64,000 nucleotides of DNA from Melioribacteraceae bacterium (lineage in GTDB: Bacteria > Bacteroidota > Ignavibacteria > Ignavibacteriales > Melioribacteraceae). Within the stretch, counting starts at the first letter, position 1. Every line of letters starts with the position of its first letter. Below, one piece after another: positions 35,184-43,900 of the stretch. A program made the translations under genes and the position numbers. The notes beneath the pieces were generated by a model. The model was given only the letters and a program-made list of their open reading frames with translations, ran no database searches and had not been told where the DNA came from. The stretch spans positions 1,116,001 through 1,180,000 of the forward strand of contig DAOSDY010000001.1 in assembly GCA_035362835.1 (NCBI GenBank). The letters run 5' to 3'.

Positions 35184-35211
35184 TATTTATCCTTTTTCAT
35201 ATGAAAGTGCG

Positions 35212-35242
35212 CAAAATTAATTAAAATATGGGTAAGAACCAA
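35212..35242 (-). promoter_or_regulatory. Candidate Bacteroidota-type promoter of the rpmH operon
   Basis: On the minus strand TTG (35242-35240), 20 bases, TAATTTTG (35219-35212), with the rpmH ATG 28 bases further on. It fits TTG-N19/21-TAnnTTTG. Confidence 0.5.
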
Positions 35243-35586
35243 TAATTGGGGCCGCAGGAAATGCCGGAAAATTTAGGAAAACAGGCGGTTTTAAAAGAGA
35301 AGGGCGGAAATCTCAGCGAACAACCCAGCCGAGTGCTGTTCACCAAAATAACCGCCGCCATCCAGAAAGCTTTTTTGAGGGGTTTAGCTTTCCAAAGAGA
35401 GTGCTTATTTGATCTAAAAGATTCAATCATTGTGCCGGAAAAATGTTTAGTATTTGACCTGTTTTGATGATTCTTTTTTGGCTCAACTGTTTCATTATGA
35501 ATTGATTTATTGAAATGAGTCAATGATAATTTCATAAAAAGTCGCTAAAATAAATTTTTCGTCTATATACAACGGTTACAAAAAAA
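35243..35586. other. Gap with an uncertain small open frame
   Basis: No gene can be named between rpmH and the surface-protein gene. Both strands carry a frame here: plus 35261-35467 (ATG; LKEKGGNLSEQPSRVLFTKI near its centre) and minus 35221-35535. The plus frame looks coding-like in parts (charged and polar, a purine-rich AGGA before the ATG), but the two overlap and neither has a domain I can name. It could be an interspersed repeat with open frames on both strands. Confidence 0.3.
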
Positions 35587-35610
35587 AGCCCCGGCATTTT
35601 TGCCGGGGCT
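35587..35610 (-). terminator. Terminator after the thioester-domain surface protein
   Basis: Perfect 10-bp stem AGCCCCGGCA / TGCCGGGGCT with loop TTTT; on the minus strand it is followed by a run of T (A-run 35580-35587 on the plus strand). It lies 27 bases past the stop of the 1600-residue gene. Confidence 0.9.
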
Positions 35611-35636
35611 CTACACACACCCTCACCTTTATTCTT

Positions 35637-38600
35637 TTACTTCATCAAGATCATTTTCTTGCTAATGTTAACATTGTTGCCAACCAGTTTGTAGATGTAG
35701 ACACCAGAGGCGATTCTGCTGGCATCGAAGTTTACTTTGTGAATTCCTGAATTCATTTCGCCGTCGATTAGTGTTGCAACTTCCTGACCGAGAATGTTAT
35801 ACACTTTCAGATTGAACTTGCCGGATTCCGGAAGAGCAAACTGAATTGTTGTTGTCGGGTTGAACGGGTTAGGATAGTTCTGGCTTAATTCAACTGTTGT
35901 TGGTAGTGTTGAATCGTCGCCAACACTTGTTAATCCCTGACCTTTGGACATATAAATCTTTCCATCCTTGGTGCCGAGAATTACGTTTTCGGAATTATTA
36001 TCTGCAAGTACTGCGCTTACACCGAAACCGCCCATTCCCATAGATGTCCATGTTGAGCCGTTGTCTTCGGATACAAACACACCGCTTGCCCACGATGCTA
36101 CATATACTTTTCCGGAACCGTCAACTGCGATTGAGTATACGAACTGAACACCTAAATCGAGCTTCGACCATGATGAACCGCCGTCGAGCGAACGATAGAG
36201 GCCGTCGCCGTACGAAGAAGCAAACACTGCTGTTGATGTTGAGCCGAGAGCCCAGATAATATTGTTGCCAACAGTTACCTGAATCCAGTTAGCGCCGCCG
36301 TTAATTGATTTGAATACTCCGCCGCCTACTGTACCGCAGAATAATGTTGTGCCTTTAACAGTTAAGGACTGAATTGTTGTAAAGTATCCCAGACCGTTAT
36401 TAACTGCAGTCCATGTAGATCCGTTATCAACCGATTTATATACTCCGAATCCCCATGTGCCGGCATATATTACTCCGCCGTTTACTGTAAGAGCGTGAAC
36501 GTCCATACCGTTAAGAGATGTAAGTGTCCATGCGGAACCGTCATATTTATAAACACCCTGTTCGGTTGCTGCGAATATGAATCCTCCGCTTACCTGGAGC
36601 GACCAGATAAATCCAACCGACATATTGCTGTTGATAATTGTCCAGGTCTGGCCATTATCGGAAGACATATAGATCTTTCCGCCCCATGTTCCGGCGTATA
36701 TCTTTCCGCCGCTGTAAACGAGCGAGTAGACAATTTCACTGTTTCCAAAACCGTTAACCTGTTCCCAATCGTTTCCATTACCGCCATCATTATTATTGCC
36801 TGTGCCGGTATTGCTGAACAGAACTGTTGCGCTTGATGTATTGTTGTTCTGAACAGGATCGATTGTAAGAACCGAATGTACGGAAGCTATATTGATTACT
36901 TCTTTTTCATAAGGAATATTTCCGATGAACGGAGCCAGATTCATCTGACCCATGCCTTCGAGAGATTTGCAGATCATCTGACCATTGATAACGCCTGCAG
37001 CAAAGTTGATATGCGCCTTTGGTGCAAGTAATGAACCGCGGATATCGATACCCTGAATTGTAATCGATGTTGCTTCAAAGAAGTTGTAGAGCACATTTCC
37101 GATTGCTGTGCCGTTTACTGTTAATCCGCCGGTCCAGGTAATTGTTGTTCCGTTTACATTTACAAGAACAACAGAACCGTTAGGAACCGATATGCTTACG
37201 TTGTTTGCACTGGAAAGGTCCGAACCGTTTACAGCAAATACGTTAAGGAAAGGATCTGTTCCGTTAAGTACCAATCCGCCCCACTGCATTGTAGTTGAAC
37301 CGTTAGCTGTGTAACCGCTGAGCGTAGCAGAGAGATTTTCGAGGAAAGCTTTTGCGGCTACGAAATCAATCGGGTTGCCCTGCTCGATTGTACCTTCAAC
37401 ACTTACGGCCGGTATCGGCAGGTTGGTTGTATTTCCGTATACCACATTACCGTTATAGACAGCGCCGCTTGTATACTGGAGGTGTCCGCCAACTATTAAT
37501 ACGTCGCCGCTGTTATCAGGAAGCTGGTCGCCTACACTGTAATTTGCCAGAGTTGCGTTTCCGCCTATTGCAGCCTTGCCCTGTGTATCGGATGAAGGCT
37601 GATTAAGATCGTTCAGCACAAAGAGATTATAATCTTTTGCAATTCCGAGATCAAATGTTCCGTTGTTTACTTCGTCGCAATCAGCTTTAACATTTATTGT
37701 CAATGTTGCTGTTGAGCCGTTATTAAGGTCGCCGACATTCCAGAATCCTGTAAGATTATTGTAGGAGCCCTGTGATGTCGAGTGTGACTGATAAATTGCG
37801 CCGACCGGGAGAAGATCGCTGATTACGATGCCTTCTGATTTGTCCGGTCCGTTATTCTTTACGGTAATTGTATAGAAGAATGCTTCGTCGCACTGAACCG
37901 GGGTTTTGCTGGCTGTCTTTTTAACTTCAATATCCGCCTGTTTTGGCTGACATATAACATCGATTGTATGGCTATCGTCGTCGCGTACTGTAGAGGTGCC
38001 GAAGTTGTAACCGCTTAATTCCGGATGACCGATAACCCATGCATTATTAATTAACTGACCGCAATCGTTTTCGTCTGTAGTATATTCGTATGTGAAAGAT
38101 TCGCTCTGACCCGGATACAGTTTTAGGTATTTGATCTTATGATCGCCCGAAGGCATAAGCATCGGATCATATACGTTGGCTCCACCAGAAAGGAGAACGT
38201 CGCCGCAATTTGTAACTGTAAAGGTATAAACAATCTTTTCTCCAACGTTAATGGAAGTTGGACCGCTCTTTTCTAAACCAACACATACCTTAAAGAAGCC
38301 GAAATCGATGGTTAAATTATCTGCACAGTTAACTGTAACTGTTGCAGTTTTGTTGTTGTCGCCATCGCTGTCTTTAGAATCGTTCGAACCTTTGTCCTTA
38401 AATGTTAAGAACCACTTTTCGCTCTGGGTTCCGGCAAGAACACCGCCGCCTGTAAAGTTGCTAGAAGCAATTCTTACCTTATATGTTCCATTCAGAACAT
38501 TAGTAAATTCATAATAACCGTTAGCATCTGTTGTTGTTGTTTGAAGAACATTATTCTGTGAATCGAGTAATTCAACTTTAACTCCAGGTAAACCCGGTTC

Positions 38601-40439
38601 GTTAGCATCCTGAATTCCGTCTGTATCTTCATCATGCCATACAAAATCGCCAATTGTGTTTTTGCATTCTTCTTTAATTAACCCCGCATCCCACGTTAAA
38701 TCATTTTCGCCGGGTGTTAAGGTCGTACAGATTGTTCTGCCTGTTGAAGCGTTAGCATCGGAGTCTTTTGTGTCGTCGCTGCCGGCATCTGCTGTTGTGA
38801 ATGTATGGCCGGAAGGAAGAATGAATACAACATAGTAATCGCCCGGAACCAGATTATCGAATAGATAATTTCCGTTTGAATCTGTTGTAGTTGTAGAAAT
38901 AAGATTATCGTTGCAGTCGTAGAGTTTTACTGTAACTCCGGAAATACCGGGTTCGCCTGCATCCTGAATTCCGTCTTTATCCAGATCTTCCCAAACCTTA
39001 TCGCCAAGGGATGCTTTAGTTTCATAATAACAATCTAAAAATCCTTTGTTTGCGCCTTCGTTGAAGTTCTCATTAATTGCGGTTGCGGCATCGTTTACTT
39101 CGCTATATGTAAATCCATTAAGATTGCCGCCGCCCAGAACCTGTTCTGCAAAAGCGAGAAATTGTGTAACCGTATAACCGGTGAACGGGCCGCTTACAAT
39201 CTGCAGATTTCCAAGAGGTGTTGTGTTGCTGCCAATATAACCGGCCGCATCATAGCTGACATTTAATTTGAGTGCAACAATCTGGCCGGCTAAAACGCCT
39301 GCGCTTGTTGAAAGTGGATCGGTATAATTTTGCGTTAACTTGCCCGCCGTACCGCCCTGCGGCAGAAAATCCTCTACTGCCTGAGCTGATGTTAATGTAA
39401 TTTTATATGTAGAACCTACTACAAGTCCTGAAGGAAATACATTATCGAAATACATATCGCGGATCTTTCCGGGACCGCTGTTTGAAGGACTTCCCCAGCC
39501 GCCCTGAGTATAAGTTGCATATCCGCTAAGATCGCATTCTTCGGGAACATACCATTCAACTTTGCCTGTAACTTCTTTGGTATCAAAGCCCGGAGTAGCA
39601 AGAACTAATTTCTGTTTAAGAGAAGGACTTGATTTGTGAACGTATCTTGTTCCCTGAGGAATTACAACGTCTGCTTTTGCTTTGATAGTTGCTGTCCCGA
39701 TTCCTGAATATGATAATGTTACCGGTCCGCCTTTTCCATCAGCGTCTGTTACAACCGAAGAAGCGCTTAAAGAACCGAGTGTGGTTGTTAACTGAATGGT
39801 TACGTTAGAAACCGGATTTCCGTCAATATCAAACGCAAAAACAAAAAACTGTGCCGGCATTCCCTGTACGTAAGATGCAGCCGGAGGAACTATTAAAAGT
39901 GTTTCAACAGGTTTTACATTGTTATGATTTGCTGTTGCGTCATTGATAATTGCTATAGCCCTTGCTCTTACATCCGTATCGTTGCTGATAGTTGCCGGAT
40001 CCGCGCCGTCGCTGAAATGCCAGATTGCAAACTGAATTGCAGCGGCTTCCTTTGAATTATCAATCTGTCCCGGATAACCGTTTTTGTAAGGATAATAATT
40101 GTTTAGTATATAGGTAATTTCCGAGGGGGTTGATCCTTCGTCCCAGTAATCTTCGTTATAAACAAGATTATGGCCGAGATCGATGCAATAAAAATATTTT
40201 GTCTCTCCGTTAAGAGTTCCTTTGAATGTGCCGGAAAAATATGTTGCCGTGTTATTCATCGGAGGGTTGAAGAAGGTAATATTCTTTCCGACTGAAGTTG
40301 AAGAGATCTTTGCAATGCTGGTATAATCCGTTATGCTCTTTACTCCGTTTTTACCCTGGGCAAAAGCAGAGGAAGAAAAACTAAAAATGAGTGAAAGAAT
40401 TAAAATCACTCTTAAAAACAGTTTCGGCTGACCTACCAT
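35637..40439 (-). CDS. Giant T9SS surface protein with N-terminal thioester (TQXA-like) domain
   Basis: 1600 residues with a signal peptide (1-28, AFAQ). Domains in order: a thioester-type domain (about 50-175) with Cys85 in YFYCIDLG and Gln136 in AIQFAIW, the pair that forms an internal Cys-Gln thioester in Gram-positive TQXA adhesins; an Ig-like/Big domain (about 180-285); a linker region 290-475; two SdrD-type Cna-B domains with GDKVWEDLDKDGIQDAGEPG (478-590) and its second copy (595-715); DUF11-like domains (720-830 and 835-1210); a choice-of-anchor-A domain (about 928-1178) inserted in the second DUF11; a five- or six-fold BNR/sialidase-like propeller with SxDxGxTW repeats (about 1230-1510); and a T9SS type A sorting domain (QNYPNPFNPTTTI). 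AAAGGAG precedes the ATG. A covalent-attachment adhesin is the likeliest role (inference). Confidence 0.88.
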   Translation of the reverse strand: MVGQPKLFLRVILILSLIFSFSSSAFAQGKNGVKSITDYTSIAKISSTSVGKNITFFNPPMNNTATYFSGTFKGTLNGETKYFYCIDLGHNLVYNEDYWDEGSTPSEITYILNNYYPYKNGYPGQIDNSKEAAAIQFAIWHFSDGADPATISNDTDVRARAIAIINDATANHNNVKPVETLLIVPPAASYVQGMPAQFFVFAFDIDGNPVSNVTIQLTTTLGSLSASSVVTDADGKGGPVTLSYSGIGTATIKAKADVVIPQGTRYVHKSSPSLKQKLVLATPGFDTKEVTGKVEWYVPEECDLSGYATYTQGGWGSPSNSGPGKIRDMYFDNVFPSGLVVGSTYKITLTSAQAVEDFLPQGGTAGKLTQNYTDPLSTSAGVLAGQIVALKLNVSYDAAGYIGSNTTPLGNLQIVSGPFTGYTVTQFLAFAEQVLGGGNLNGFTYSEVNDAATAINENFNEGANKGFLDCYYETKASLGDKVWEDLDKDGIQDAGEPGISGVTVKLYDCNDNLISTTTTDSNGNYLFDNLVPGDYYVVFILPSGHTFTTADAGSDDTKDSDANASTGRTICTTLTPGENDLTWDAGLIKEECKNTIGDFVWHDEDTDGIQDANEPGLPGVKVELLDSQNNVLQTTTTDANGYYEFTNVLNGTYKVRIASSNFTGGGVLAGTQSEKWFLTFKDKGSNDSKDSDGDNNKTATVTVNCADNLTIDFGFFKVCVGLEKSGPTSINVGEKIVYTFTVTNCGDVLLSGGANVYDPMLMPSGDHKIKYLKLYPGQSESFTYEYTTDENDCGQLINNAWVIGHPELSGYNFGTSTVRDDDSHTIDVICQPKQADIEVKKTASKTPVQCDEAFFYTITVKNNGPDKSEGIVISDLLPVGAIYQSHSTSQGSYNNLTGFWNVGDLNNGSTATLTINVKADCDEVNNGTFDLGIAKDYNLFVLNDLNQPSSDTQGKAAIGGNATLANYSVGDQLPDNSGDVLIVGGHLQYTSGAVYNGNVVYGNTTNLPIPAVSVEGTIEQGNPIDFVAAKAFLENLSATLSGYTANGSTTMQWGGLVLNGTDPFLNVFAVNGSDLSSANNVSISVPNGSVVLVNVNGTTITWTGGLTVNGTAIGNVLYNFFEATSITIQGIDIRGSLLAPKAHINFAAGVINGQMICKSLEGMGQMNLAPFIGNIPYEKEVINIASVHSVLTIDPVQNNNTSSATVLFSNTGTGNNNDGGNGNDWEQVNGFGNSEIVYSLVYSGGKIYAGTWGGKIYMSSDNGQTWTIINSNMSVGFIWSLQVSGGFIFAATEQGVYKYDGSAWTLTSLNGMDVHALTVNGGVIYAGTWGFGVYKSVDNGSTWTAVNNGLGYFTTIQSLTVKGTTLFCGTVGGGVFKSINGGANWIQVTVGNNIIWALGSTSTAVFASSYGDGLYRSLDGGSSWSKLDLGVQFVYSIAVDGSGKVYVASWASGVFVSEDNGSTWTSMGMGGFGVSAVLADNNSENVILGTKDGKIYMSKGQGLTSVGDDSTLPTTVELSQNYPNPFNPTTTIQFALPESGKFNLKVYNILGQEVATLIDGEMNSGIHKVNFDASRIASGVYIYKLVGNNVNISKKMILMK

Positions 40440-40912
40440 TGTTGCTCCTTTCGTTGTGTTGATTTTTAATGAAGATATAAAGGCAAGCTGAATGCCAGAA
40501 AAAACTGCGTTTTTTGTCGAAAACGAGAGGTTTTGTGGGGAAAAAATTACACTAATGTTTCAAAATGATAATTTAGGGATTATTGAGTCATCGTTTTTTC
40601 GGGATTTTTAATGTGATTATTATTACAAACAGCCGGAAAAGGGAGCTTAAATTAGGCGCCGATGGTTGGTAATCGAATAAAAATAAAACAATGTGAAAAT
40701 GAGACGTAAAACAAAGAATTCTATTGATTTATTTTTTCAACAATTACTGAGTATTTATCTCAAATTGAATCGCAAACAGGGTAAATCCGAACTGATAAAA
40801 CCGTATGATCAAAAAAATATTGGCGTAAACCAAAACATTTGAAAAAATTGGCTTTGTTGGAAGAGAAAATAAAGGGCGGCTTACCGCCGCCCTTAAATAA
40901 ATCTGAGGCAGG
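40440..40912. other. Intergenic region between the two giant surface-protein genes
   Basis: 473 bases without a gene. The right end holds the terminator of the next gene; the left end holds the ribosome site of the 1600-residue gene. The centre is AT-rich with runs such as TTATTTTTTCAAC; no repeats, RNA genes or clear promoter core were found. Confidence 0.5.
40872..40894 (-). terminator. Terminator after the 1647-residue surface protein
   Basis: Stem AAGGGCGGC / GCCGCCCTT with loop TTACC, followed on the minus strand by TTTATTTTCTC. It lies 19 bases after the stop at 40913. Confidence 0.75.
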
Positions 40913-43900
40913 TTATTTAACAAGAAGCATTTTCTTGATTATGTTTACGCGGTTTCCGTTTAACTGATAAAAATAGATTCCCGAAGAGAGCCGGCTGGCA
41001 TCGAAAACAACCTTGTGGTAACCTGCCGAGAATTCTCTGTCGGCAAGAACCCCAACCGTCTGTCCTAGGACGTTAAATACTTTAACAATATAATTTCCGC
41101 TTTCGGGAAGTCCGAATTCAATAACTGTTGTTGGATTAAATGGATTCGGATAGTTCTGCATCAGAGAAAATTCGGAAGGCAGTTCTTTCCTGTTGTTGTC
41201 TAACGAAGTAAGCTCTCCTGATTTAGCATAGATCTTTCCGTCCTTGGTTCCTACAAATACCTGGTCCATACTAGGATTAATGAGAATAGAGCTGACTCCA
41301 AAACCTCCCATTCCAAGCGAAGTCCAAGTATCGCCATAATCAGAAGAAGCAAAAACGCCGCTTGTCCAGGAGCTTACATATATCTTGTCGTTTAAATCGA
41401 TCTGTATTGAATAAATAAATGGCGCATTTAATCCGTTGGTAAGTTTTGACCAGCTTAATCCGTTGTCTTCGGATCTGTATAATCCATCGCCATAAGTTCC
41501 GGCAAAGAGATAATCGTTCGACGCAACCGCAAGTGACCAGACTAAAGCACTTCCAACATTCATGTCGGTCCAGGAATCTGCATTATTAACTGATTTGAAA
41601 ATTCCGTTTCCGAATGTTGCCGCGAAGAGTTGTGATACTGAATTTTCGGCAAGTGCATTAACGGTAGGAATTGTTAAGCCGCTGCTGCAGGAAGTCCATG
41701 TTAGACCGTTGTCCGCGGATTTGAATACTCCAAATCCCCAGGTTCCGGCATAGACCACTCCCGCATTGTCGATTATAACTGACCGGACATCTTTAAACTG
41801 CAAACCGATTAAGCTCCAGGTTGATCCGTTGTCGGTCGATCTGAAAATTCCCTGTTCGGTACCGGCAAAAATATCCCCGCTCGAATTAACAGCAATTGAC
41901 CAGATCAAACCAACATACATATCGTTGTTAATGCGGCTGAATGATTGCCCGTTATTGGAGGAACGATAGATTTTTCCGCCCCAAGTACCCGCAAGAATAT
42001 TTCCTCCGTTATCGTATGCTAGCGAATAAACTATTTCGCCGTTTGCAAACTGACCAACATAATGCCAGTCGTCTCCCGGAGTCGTAGAAATATTGACATG
42101 AATTGTGATAGATGCATAGTCGTCTTCGCCCGGATCGCCATTGCCGGGTGTTGAATCGCGGTCATCCTGATCGGCGTCGGTTATTTCCACGATGTTTGTA
42201 ATATCGGGCGGAAGCGGAATATTACCGCTGAAGAGAGCGAGATTAAACTGACCCTGACCAAAAAGATTCTTACAGATCATCTGTCCGTTCTGAACACCGC
42301 TTGAAAAATTGACGGTGGCTAACGGAGCCAGAATAGAGCCGCGCACATCAATTCCCTGAATTGTAAGTGATGTGGCCTGATGGAAATTATAAAGAACATT
42401 TGTTACTGCCGTTCCGTTAACGGTCAAACCGCCCATCCACGAAACAGAAGTCCCGTCGATGTTAACTAGAACAACAGATCCGTTAGGAACATTAATGGTT
42501 ACATTGTTGGAGGAAGAAAGATCCGAACCGGATATGCTGAATATGTTCAGGAAAGGATCGGTCCCTGTCAAAGTTATTCCGCCCCACTGAATTGTGTTTG
42601 TTCCATTTACTGTATATAAAGAAAGCTGCGACGAAAGATTATTTAGAAATGTTCCTGCGGCGGCGAAATCGATCGGGTAATCCTGGCGCAATGTTCCGTG
42701 CAAAATACTTACAGCGCTGATTGGAAGATTAGTTGTATTCCCATAAACCACATTTCCGCCATATATACCGCCGCTCATGTAAGTAAGATTTCTCCCTGCA
42801 ATAAGAACATCAACCGCACCGTTGGAATTAGGAAGCTGATCGCCCACGCTGTAGTTTGCAAAGTAAGCATCTCTTCCGACAGCTACTTTGCCCTGAGTGT
42901 CTGATGACGGTTGATTCAAATCCTCCAGAACAAACAGGTTGAATCCCGAAGCCGGTCCGAAATCAAACGCAGAGGTAAAAATGTTTACTTCAACTGTTAT
43001 CGACAATTCGGCTGAGCTTCCGACTGTAATAAATCCGATATCCCAAATGCCGGCGAGAGGATCGTATGTTCCATTAATAGTGGAGTGAGAGATATATTCA
43101 AATCCATTAGGAAGAATATCCGCTACCCGCGCCCAGGCTGAATTTCCGGGCCCGTCATTTGAAACCGTGATTGTAAATGTGATTTGATCACCGTTATCCG
43201 GATTTATATTATCAACAGTTTTTGTAATGCTGAGGTCCGCGTAGCAGTTATATAATTCCTCCGGACCGACAAAGGTGCCCGGTTCGGGTTCGGCATATTT
43301 CCTTACCCGCGCCCAATCGACATTAACACAGGATCCTCCGAGAATAAAGAACCACGGCGACAACGGATCGGTGGTTATACGTGCCGGGCGATCGACAGTG
43401 TTTGTTATTGTTGTAATGGGGAAATTATCAAGCTGAAAACGTGTTGTCGAATTATTCACTCGCATTACTTTATGAACAAGATAATTGTTAAAGTCGAGCG
43501 GTGTTGTTGTAGATACATAGTCCCCGGGTGATTCAACGTGATCGGCATTATCGGCATCAACAACAAAGTTAGATCCGTTTATCACTCTGAGATCCATTAT
43601 TCTCTGATTCTTAAATCCGAAAGGAGGTCCGCCCCAATTGCCGCCGGACTCCTGTCTTCCGAATCCAATTTCACCGGCAAATCCCGACGCGCTGTGTTTT
43701 GCTTTTATTTCAAGAGTATGACCGATTCCGAAAGATTTATCGGCCGTGACCTGTGTAAGGAAGCCGCCGGAATTACAAATTTGCATTTCACCTCCGGCAA
43801 CAACAACGGATCCGCTGTAACCCGGATCTACTCCGTGCCATTTGGTCGGATCGTATGAGTTTCCATCAAATCCGTCATAAAAATTAAAGACTGCGTCCGG

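Noticed and set aside
36000..37000. CRISPR-like or tandem repeats in the giant genes
   Set aside because: The periodicity is at protein level (BNR SxDxGxTW motifs) with diverged DNA; no identical spaced DNA repeats were seen.
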